Assembly: GCA_004299665.1 (NCBI GenBank)
Contig: SCQZ01000126.1
Location: 1 to 9,167 of the forward strand
Origin: Jatrophihabitans sp.
GTDB taxonomy: Bacteria; Actinomycetota; Actinomycetes; Mycobacteriales; Jatrophihabitantaceae
Direction: 5' to 3'
DNA length: 9,167 nucleotides
A model generated the notes under the pieces. It saw only the letters and a program-made list of their open reading frames with translations. It had not been told where the DNA came from and ran no database searches. Positions 1-6,929 of the stretch are shown one piece after another; within the stretch, counting starts at the first letter, position 1, and every line of letters begins with the position of its first letter. Position numbers and translations under genes: made by a program.

Positions 1-906
1 GGCCGGCGGCGGCGTCCCGGTGGCGCGCAGCGGCGGCAGCGCGCCGCTGATGTCGCCGATGGGGATCCCGCTGACGGGGACACCGCCCCGGTAGGCGTCG
101 GCCAGCGCGATCACGGTGGCGACGTACGCGTCGACGTGGTTGTAGGCCAGGACCGCGCGCACCAGCCCGTCGTGCGTGCGCAGGTCGCCGCCGGCCGCGC
201 ACAGGTACCGCGCCGCGCCGAGGGCGGCGTCGTTGATGTCGAACACGTCGCCGGGACCGGTGCCGGTGGCGGAGGCGCCGTACAGCGCCCAGGTCGACGC
301 GATGAACTGCATCGGCCCGAGGGCGTGCGCGTACCTCGCGTCGCCGTCGAGGGCCATGCCGTCCGCCGGGGCGGGGACGTACGGGAAGCGCACCCCGTCC
401 AGCGCCGGTCCGATGATCTTCGGCACGGACGTGCCGTCCGCCCGCAGGGTGGCGCCGCCGAACCGGCCGTGGTCGGACTCGACGCGACCGATGGCGGCCA
501 GCAGCGCCCAGTCGATACCGCACCGCGGGTCGGCGCCGCCCACCCGTGCCGCGGCGACCCGGTAGGCGTTCAGGGCCACGCCCGGGATGCCGTTCGCCGC
601 CAGGTCGCCGACCGGTGGTGGTGCGGGCAGGGCCGCCGACGGCGCCGTGGCGACCGTCGCGGTGCCCGTAGCCGCGCCCGACGGCACGCGCGGGAGCGCG
701 GCCACCCGGCCCGGCCCGTCCCCGGATCGCGGGGAACCGACCGGGTCGGCACCGGCCAGCTGGGTCAGGCTCGCCACGAGGAACAGCACCGCGCCGCCCG
801 CGATCGCGCCGAGCGCGAGTTGCCGGCGGCGCCCCTGCCGACGCAACCAGCCCGCGCGCCGGCGCGCGTGCCGCGGTCCGGAGACAAAGGGCGGCTGGGT
901 GCGCAA
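1..906 (-). CDS. Lytic murein transglycosylase, MltB/LpqU-like (GH103-type), 3' end outside window
   Basis: Reading the minus strand gives at least 302 residues that run off the window. The family cleaves the glycan backbone of peptidoglycan, forming 1,6-anhydro ends, outside the membrane. Residues 1-29 are very basic. Residues 30-53 are hydrophobic and end in Ala-Gly-Ala, a possible signal-peptidase site; the RRRQLALG sequence just before it is a possible but weak Tat motif. A Pro/Ala-rich linker follows to about residue 105. The catalytic domain has ESDHGR at 143-148 (Glu143 the likely catalytic acid), GPMQFI at 197-202 and YNHVDAY from 255, all typical of MltB-type enzymes. The open frame starts after a stop at 943-945 and contains no ATG or GTG before a TTG at 904-906, which I take as the start. 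No clear Shine-Dalgarno is visible, so the start is uncertain. It lies 59 nt downstream of pepN on the same strand. Family call is firm; substrate detail and start are not. Confidence 0.88.
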   Translation of the reverse strand, partial: MRTQPPFVSGPRHARRRAGWLRRQGRRRQLALGAIAGGAVLFLVASLTQLAGADPVGSPRSGDGPGRVAALPRVPSGAATGTATVATAPSAALPAPPPVGDLAANGIPGVALNAYRVAAARVGGADPRCGIDWALLAAIGRVESDHGRFGGATLRADGTSVPKIIGPALDGVRFPYVPAPADGMALDGDARYAHALGPMQFIASTWALYGASATGTGPGDVFDINDAALGAARYLCAAGGDLRTHDGLVRAVLAYNHVDAYVATVIALADAYRGGVPVSGIPIGDISGALPPLRATGTPPPA

Positions 907-932
907 CGGCCGCGTGCGCGGTCGACGGTCAT

Positions 933-963
933 GACACCGGGTTCAACGACCCGGCGCCGTGTC
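933..963. terminator. Stem-loop between pepN and the lytic transglycosylase gene
   Basis: A perfect 6-bp stem (CCGGGT at 937-942, ACCCGG at 949-954) with a 6-nt loop is extended by an outer GACA (933-936) / TGTC (960-963) pairing across a one-sided bulge. It begins 2 nt beyond the pepN stop codon on the minus strand. There is no U-tract, so it could be a weak or factor-assisted terminator, an mRNA 3'-end stabiliser, or an operator for the downstream gene. The roles are inferred from position only. Confidence 0.4.
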
Positions 964-965
964 CG

Positions 966-3578
<2,613 letters not shown>

Positions 3579-3584
3579 GGCGCT

Positions 3585-3591
3585 TCTCCTC
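3585..3591 (-). promoter_or_regulatory. Ribosome binding site of pepN
   Basis: On the minus strand this reads GAGGAGA, a strong Shine-Dalgarno match ending 6 nt before the GTG start of pepN. It decides the start in favour of GTG at 3576-3578. Confidence 0.8.
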
Positions 3592-3594
3592 GGT

Positions 3595-3616
3595 GGGCGC
3601 TGCTCGTGGTGCGCCC
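3595..3616. repeat. Inverted repeat in the pepN 5' leader
   Basis: GGGCGC (3595-3600) and GCGCCC (3611-3616) are perfect 6-bp arms around a 10-nt loop, close upstream of the pepN Shine-Dalgarno. In such GC-rich DNA this may be chance. A 10-bp direct repeat, GGTGCGCCCT, also occurs in the same intergenic region at 3608-3617 and 3654-3663. Confidence 0.25.
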
Positions 3617-3706
3617 TCGGCGGTTCGTGGCTTCGGCGCCTCCCAGATCCGCGGGTGCGCCCTATGGGTCGAGTCTGTCACGCGCGCGGCGCGGCGCGAG
3701 CACGGC

Positions 3707-3712
3707 TAGCGT
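3707..3712 (+). promoter_or_regulatory. -10 element for leaderless bcpB transcript
   Basis: TAGCGT fits the actinobacterial TANNNT -10 pattern and ends 7 nt before the ATG at 3720. That spacing would place the transcription start at or next to the start codon. No Shine-Dalgarno is visible before this gene and no clear -35 box is seen. Confidence 0.5.
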
Positions 3713-3719
3713 CAGCGGC

Positions 3720-4184
3720 ATGCGCGTAGGCGACGAGGTTCCCGACTTCGAATTGCCGGACCAGGACGGCACGCCGCGACGGCTGTCGGCGCTGCTGGCC
3801 GCCGGCCCGGTGGTGCTGTTCTTCTACCCCGCGGCACTGACCGCCGGGTGCACGAAGGAGGCCTGCCACTTCCGCGACCTCGCGGCGGAGTTCGCCGCCG
3901 CCGGTGTGCAACGGGTCGGGATCAGCCGCGACCCGGTCGCCAGGCAGAAGACCTTCGCCGACAAGCACGCCTTCGACTACCCGTTGCTCTCGGACGCCGA
4001 CCTCACGGTGGCCAGGGCCTTCGGCGTGCAGCGCGGTGGGATCGGGCAACGGCTGGGCGCGCCCGTGAAGCGCTGGACCTTCGCGATCGGCGCGGACCGG
4101 CGCGTCGTCGCCGCGATCCACAGCGAGGTCGACATGGACCGGCACGCGGACGCGGCGCTCACGGCCTTGGCGGCGCCGTCGTAG
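3720..4184 (+). CDS. bcpB: Thiol peroxidase, BcpB-type (PrxQ/BCP family peroxiredoxin)
   Basis: A 154-residue AhpC/TSA-fold peroxiredoxin that reduces hydrogen peroxide and organic hydroperoxides in the cytoplasm using thiol donors such as thioredoxin. The active site is at P37-x3-T41-x2-C44, with Cys44 the peroxidatic cysteine. Cys49 five residues later matches the resolving cysteine of the BCP subgroup. Arg118 in VKRWTF is the conserved family arginine. By recall, length and sequence fit Mycobacterium tuberculosis BcpB (Rv1608c), including GDxVxDFELPDQ at the N terminus and CTKEACHFRDL around the active site. The ATG at 3720 is chosen because family homology starts exactly there and a TANNNT -10 lies 7 nt upstream; the open frame extends much further upstream but only as an antisense artefact of pepN. 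It is divergent from pepN, and the next gene starts 33 nt after its stop. No second redox partner gene is present besides the DsbA-fold protein downstream. Confidence 0.95.
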   Translation: MRVGDEVPDFELPDQDGTPRRLSALLAAGPVVLFFYPAALTAGCTKEACHFRDLAAEFAAAGVQRVGISRDPVARQKTFADKHAFDYPLLSDADLTVARAFGVQRGGIGQRLGAPVKRWTFAIGADRRVVAAIHSEVDMDRHADAALTALAAPS

Positions 4185-4205
4185 AGAGCTCAACCAGGCG
4201 AGGCA

Positions 4206-4211
4206 TATGCT
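4206..4211 (+). promoter_or_regulatory. -10 element for leaderless transcript of the DsbA-fold gene
   Basis: TATGCT in the 33-nt gap after bcpB matches TANNNT and ends 6 nt before the GTG at 4218. This suggests the gene has its own leaderless promoter in addition to any read-through from bcpB. No -35 box is obvious. Confidence 0.5.
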
Positions 4212-4217
4212 GACAAG

Positions 4218-4820
4218 GTGAACATTCCCGTCGGATTCTGGTTCGACCCGGCCTGCCCCTATGCCTGGATCACCTCGCGCTGGATCCTCGAGGTCGAACC
4301 GCTGCGCGACATCGCGGTCAGCTTCCACGTCATGTCGCTGTCGGTGCTCAACGAGGACCGCGACCTCGACCCGGACTACCGCGCCTTCAACGACCGCGAC
4401 TGGGGGCCGGTGCGGGTGTGCATCGCCGCGGAGGAGACGCACGGCCCCGACGTGCTGCGTGAGCTCTACACCGCCCTCGGCACGCGGCGGCACGACCAGG
4501 GTCGCGAACTGGACCGCGCGACCATCGTCGAGTCGCTGCAGTCGGTCGGGCTGCCCGCGGCGCTCGCGGACGCCGCGGACTCGACCGACTACGACGAACA
4601 CTTGCGCAAGTCCCACCACGCCGGAATGGACGCCGTCGGCTACGAGGTCGGCACCCCGGTGATCCATGTCGAGGGCATCGCCTTCTTCGGGCCGGTGCTG
4701 ACCCGGATCCCTCGCGGCGAAGACGCCGCGCGCATCTGGGACGGGACGCTGATGCTGGCGCGCGACCCGCACTTCTTCGAACTCAAGCGCACCCGCACCG
4801 AGGAACCGCGCAGTGCCTGA
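4218..4820 (+). CDS. DsbA-family thioredoxin-fold protein, Rv2466c (mycothiol-dependent nitroreductase)-like, monothiol
   Basis: A 200-residue cytoplasmic thioredoxin-fold protein with an inserted helical domain. It closely resembles, by recall, M. tuberculosis Rv2466c, an oxidative-stress-induced mycothiol-dependent reductase that activates the nitro prodrug TP053. Shared stretches include FWFDP before the active site, ITSRWILEV after it, MSLSVLNEDRD (39-49), KSHHAGMDAVG (131-141), GTPVIHVEG (145-153, with the cis-proline Pro147) and the C-terminal PHFFELKRTRTE (184-195). The active site here is C13-P-Y-A16, so the resolving cysteine of Rv2466c (CPWC) is replaced by alanine. The only other cysteine is Cys68. 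A monothiol mechanism with mycothiol as co-substrate is an inference. The GTG start sits 6 nt after a TATGCT -10, consistent with leaderless translation. It overlaps the DUF952 gene by 8 nt and probably shares its mRNA. Confidence 0.92.
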   Translation: MNIPVGFWFDPACPYAWITSRWILEVEPLRDIAVSFHVMSLSVLNEDRDLDPDYRAFNDRDWGPVRVCIAAEETHGPDVLRELYTALGTRRHDQGRELDRATIVESLQSVGLPAALADAADSTDYDEHLRKSHHAGMDAVGYEVGTPVIHVEGIAFFGPVLTRIPRGEDAARIWDGTLMLARDPHFFELKRTRTEEPRSA

Positions 4821-5163
4821 GACACCTGCGGCGCATCTGTTCCACCTCGTCGACGAGGCGGTGTGGGCGGAGGTGGTGCGGGACGGACGGTACGCGCCGG
4901 CGTCGCTGGCGACGGAGGGCTTCGTGCACTGCTCCTACGCCCACCAGGTCGCCGGCGTCGCCGCCGCGCGCTACGCGGGCGTGCCGGATCTGGTCGTCGT
5001 CGAACTGGACCCGGCCGGCCTGGACGTGCGCGACGAGGACTCGTACGGCGCCGGCGTGACGTACCCGCACGTGTACGGCCCGATCCCGGTGTCCGCGGCC
5101 GTCGCGGCGCACCCGCTCAGCGATCTTCTGGATGGAACCGTCTGCGCAGCTGTGGATCGCTGA
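4813..5163 (+). CDS. DUF952 domain protein
   Basis: A small 116-residue soluble protein with the hallmarks of DUF952: an N-terminal LFHLVD segment (9-14), Y27-x-P-x-S-L before EGFVHCS (35-41), and the C-terminal YPHVYGPIP block (84-92). The biochemical role is unknown. As I recall, Pfam places DUF952 in the ADP-ribosyltransferase fold clan, so NAD-linked chemistry is conceivable but unproven; the conserved His11, His39 and His86 would be the residues to consider. The start is GTG at 4813, supported by GAGGAA about 7 nt upstream and by the family N terminus. It overlaps the end of the DsbA-fold gene by 8 nt, indicating translational coupling, and its own 3' end overlaps the convergent CtaG-like gene by 47 bp. 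Confidence 0.87.
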   Translation: MPETPAAHLFHLVDEAVWAEVVRDGRYAPASLATEGFVHCSYAHQVAGVAAARYAGVPDLVVVELDPAGLDVRDEDSYGAGVTYPHVYGPIPVSAAVAAHPLSDLLDGTVCAAVDR

Positions 5164-6076
5164 CCCACCAGGGCACGTCCCCGGCCGGTTCCTCGTCGGT
5201 GTCCTCGCGCAGCGCGCGGCGCGCGACGTACTCGGCCTCGAGCACCGCGTCCATGACGGCGGCCTCGCGGGCGTCGGCCCGCAGCCACCTGCGGAAGAGC
5301 ATCAGCAGGAACGGCACGTCGGTGAACTCGGCGACCGCCCACAGGATCGCCGCCGCGAGCCGCTGGTCGTGGATCATGTCCGGTGACCAGGCGTGTGAGC
5401 CGCGCACCGCGAAGTAGGAGGTGGCCGCCTGGGTGTGCAGGCGCAGCACGATCCCCGGGATCGCGTCCAGGATCAACTCCACCGACGCGATGGCGATCGA
5501 CAGCCCCATCGCGAGGCTGGTGGCGTGCGTCTCGAACCCCAGCAGCGGCAGCAGGATGAGCGCCCCGAACGCGACCAGCACCAGTTGCAGCCCCCAGCCC
5601 GCGGCCGGCCACTGCACGGTCCAGCGGGGGAGCGGGCCGAAGAACAGCCCCGCCGCGGCCACGGGAACCAGCGCCGGCCCGAGCAGCGGGTTGTGGAACG
5701 CCCGCACGAAGCGGCCGCCGAGGAAGCGGCTGATCCGGCCCTGCGGACCGCCCAGCGTGACCGCGAGTTGCAGTGGCCGCGCGGCCAGCAGCACCGTGGG
5801 CACCAGGATCCAGACGGTGAGGACCTGGGTCGTCCAGATCCAGTAGAGCGACCCGGCGTACACCTCGAGGAAGCCGCACGACGACCACACCCACACCGCC
5901 AGTGCCAGCCCGAACGCCACCGGACGCCACGGCGTCCACGGGACCCCCCGGCGCCCCAGCGTCCGGACGCCGCGCCAGTACCAGCCCCCGAGCACGAGCG
6001 CGGCCGCGATCGCGACGGGCTGCCAGGTCCACTGGGTGATCAGCCCGGAGAGGCTGGGTGCCTGCACGCGGTCCAT
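5117..6076 (-). CDS. Caa3-type cytochrome c oxidase assembly factor CtaG-like membrane protein
   Basis: A 319-residue integral membrane protein with about seven predicted helices (roughly 18-35, 51-68, 76-100, 129-147, 160-180, 185-205, 242-262) and a soluble, charged C-terminal tail. The later part has the family signature, with H236-DQRLAAAILW followed by an acidic residue (E250) and a helix ending in RRWLRADAREA. Members are thought to help copper insertion into, or assembly of, cytochrome oxidase subunit I. The helix that usually carries a Gln-His motif here reads WTTQVLTVWILVP (81-93), without histidine, so this is a divergent member whose metal role is doubtful. The ATG at 6074-6076 has only a weak GGGGTGGG-like ribosome site. 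It is divergent from rpiB across 101 bp and convergent with the DUF952 gene. No oxidase subunit gene is in the window. Confidence 0.85.
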   Translation of the reverse strand: MDRVQAPSLSGLITQWTWQPVAIAAALVLGGWYWRGVRTLGRRGVPWTPWRPVAFGLALAVWVWSSCGFLEVYAGSLYWIWTTQVLTVWILVPTVLLAARPLQLAVTLGGPQGRISRFLGGRFVRAFHNPLLGPALVPVAAAGLFFGPLPRWTVQWPAAGWGLQLVLVAFGALILLPLLGFETHATSLAMGLSIAIASVELILDAIPGIVLRLHTQAATSYFAVRGSHAWSPDMIHDQRLAAAILWAVAEFTDVPFLLMLFRRWLRADAREAAVMDAVLEAEYVARRALREDTDEEPAGDVPWWVSDPQLRRRFHPEDR

Positions 6077-6164
6077 CGTCCCACCCCGGCGGGGAACACC
6101 TCGCGCTCCGAGGATCCCGGCGGCCGCGACACTGCTCGCTCCGCAAGCGTCGCTCGGCGACTGC

Positions 6165-6170
6165 CATGAT
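6165..6170 (+). promoter_or_regulatory. -10 element for leaderless rpiB transcript
   Basis: CATGAT resembles TANNNT (position 2 A and position 6 T match) and ends 7 nt before the chosen ATG. It is embedded in the short palindrome GCCATGATGGC at 6163-6173. No -35 box or Shine-Dalgarno is evident. Confidence 0.42.
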
Positions 6171-6177
6171 GGCCCGC

Positions 6178-6639
6178 ATGCGCGTCTACCTCGGCAGCGA
6201 CCACGCCGGCTTCGAGCTCAAGGCCCGTCTCCTCGCGCACGTCGACTCACTCGGACACGAGGCGATCGACTGCGGTGCCTTCAGCTTCGACCCCGGTGAC
6301 GACTACCCGCCGCCGTGCATCGCGGCGGCCACCCGGACCGTCCAGGACGCGGGCAGCCTGGGAATCGTGATCGGCGGCTCGGGCAACGGCGAGCAGATCG
6401 CGGCGAACAAGGTCGCCGGGGTTCGGGCGGCGCTGGTGTGGAGCGAGGACACCGCACGCCTGGCCCGCGAGCACAACGATGCGAACGTCATGGGGGTCGG
6501 TGCCCGCAACCACCCCGAACAGGATGTGCTGCGCTTCGTCGAGGTGTTCCTGGGCACGCCGTTCTCGCACGATCCCCGTCACGTGCGCCGGATCGGGATG
6601 CTCACCGCATACGAGCAGACCGGCCGTCTCGACACCTGA
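6178..6639 (+). CDS. rpiB: Ribose-5-phosphate isomerase B
   Basis: A complete 153-residue RpiB/LacAB-family protein that interconverts ribulose 5-phosphate and ribose 5-phosphate in the non-oxidative pentose phosphate pathway, in the cytoplasm. It opens with MRVYLGSDHAGFELK, containing the phosphate/ring-opening SDHAG motif (7-11). GGSGNGEQIAANK follows at 66-78. By recall this is the mycobacterial type: the cysteine base of E. coli RpiB is absent and Glu72 (equivalent to Glu75 of M. tuberculosis RpiB) is the likely catalytic base. REHNDANV (approximately 97-104) and the C-terminal HVRRIGML (approximately 137-144) are also conserved. In-frame ATGs at 6166 and 6169 would add four or three residues; ATG 6178 is preferred because family homology starts there and a -10-like CATGAT precedes it by 7 nt. 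It is divergent from the CtaG-like gene and converges on the 65-aa gene. Confidence 0.96.
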   Translation: MRVYLGSDHAGFELKARLLAHVDSLGHEAIDCGAFSFDPGDDYPPPCIAAATRTVQDAGSLGIVIGGSGNGEQIAANKVAGVRAALVWSEDTARLAREHNDANVMGVGARNHPEQDVLRFVEVFLGTPFSHDPRHVRRIGMLTAYEQTGRLDT

Positions 6640-6640
6640 C

Positions 6641-6838
6641 TCAGCCCGGGCGCCCCGGGGGTGGCCGCCAGTGGCGCCGCACGATCACGACCTCGGCCTC
6701 CGCGCGGGCCAGGTCCTCGTCCGTCGGGCGGTTGACGTCCCGTCCGCGCAGGGCCTTGTCGACCCCGAGCTGCGACCGCCCGGCGCCGGCGAGATCGCCG
6801 TGGTCCGGGTCGCCGCGCCGGTCCTGCCCCTTGCCCAC
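6641..6838 (-). CDS. Small charged protein of unknown function, 65 aa
   Basis: I do not recognise a named family. The protein is hydrophilic and begins with a basic, Gly/Asp-rich segment (GKGQDRRGD). It continues with a GVDKALRGRDVNRPT stretch (25-39) and an acidic helix-like part (DEDLARAEAEV), and ends in VVIVRRHW and a Pro/Arg tail. No signal peptide, membrane segment or cysteine is present. Coding support is good: nearly every codon ends in G or C, in keeping with neighbouring genes. The GTG start lies 6 nt after a CACAAT -10-like element, the same leaderless arrangement as nearby genes. Its stop codon is 1 nt from the rpiB stop, the packing expected of a real convergent gene. It is divergent from the acylase gene, with a palindrome between them, so the two may share control. 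DNA or RNA binding is only a guess from charge. Confidence 0.7.
   Translation of the reverse strand: MGKGQDRRGDPDHGDLAGAGRSQLGVDKALRGRDVNRPTDEDLARAEAEVVIVRRHWRPPPGRPG
6645..6659. terminator. GC-only hairpin between convergent rpiB and the 65-aa gene
   Basis: CCCGGG (6645-6650) and CCCGGG (6654-6659) form a 6-bp stem around a CGC loop, starting 5 nt after the rpiB stop and lying within the last codons of the opposing gene. It could serve both directions, but it lacks a U-tract and may be chance in such GC-rich DNA. Confidence 0.33.
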
Positions 6839-6844
6839 CGCCCC

Positions 6845-6850
6845 ATTGTG
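6845..6850 (-). promoter_or_regulatory. -10 element for the 65-aa gene
   Basis: On the minus strand this reads CACAAT, 6 nt before the GTG start, consistent with a leaderless transcript. The -35 region, about 17-18 bp upstream, would fall inside the palindrome at 6862-6881. Confidence 0.42.
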
Positions 6851-6861
6851 CCGTTTCGAGT

Positions 6862-6881
6862 GGCGAACAGTGCTGTTCGCC
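6862..6881. promoter_or_regulatory. Palindromic operator candidate in the divergent promoter region
   Basis: GGCGAACAG (6862-6870) and CTGTTCGCC (6873-6881) are perfect 9-bp inverted arms separated by TG. This is the most striking inverted repeat between genes in the window. It lies where the -35 region of the 65-aa gene should be and about 50 bp upstream of the acylase start codon. Size and symmetry suit a TetR-type dimeric regulator. It differs from the actinobacterial LexA box, in which GAAC and GTTC are 4 nt apart rather than 6. No regulator gene is in the window. Confidence 0.5.
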
Positions 6882-6918
6882 GCAAGACTGGCGACCGCCG
6901 CCGTCGAGCGCCGTCGTC

Positions 6919-6923
6919 AGGAG
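6919..6923 (+). promoter_or_regulatory. Ribosome binding site of the acylase gene
   Basis: AGGAG lies 6 nt before the ATG at 6930 and supports this start together with the signal peptide that begins there. Confidence 0.75.
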
Positions 6924-6929
6924 CCGCAC

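Noticed and set aside
3678..4772. Minus-strand open frame opposite the peroxiredoxin and DsbA-fold genes
   Set aside because: Both plus-strand genes are recognised along their full length. The opposite frame has shadow-like composition.
6077..6177. Short inverted repeats in the CtaG-like/rpiB gap (for example CCTCG-CGCTC-CGAGG)
   Set aside because: Five-bp arms are expected by chance in such GC-rich sequence, and no promoter box is overlapped convincingly.
6862..6881. LexA/SOS box reading of the palindrome
   Set aside because: The actinobacterial SOS box spaces GAAC and GTTC by 4 nt. Here the spacing is 6, and no SOS gene is adjacent.
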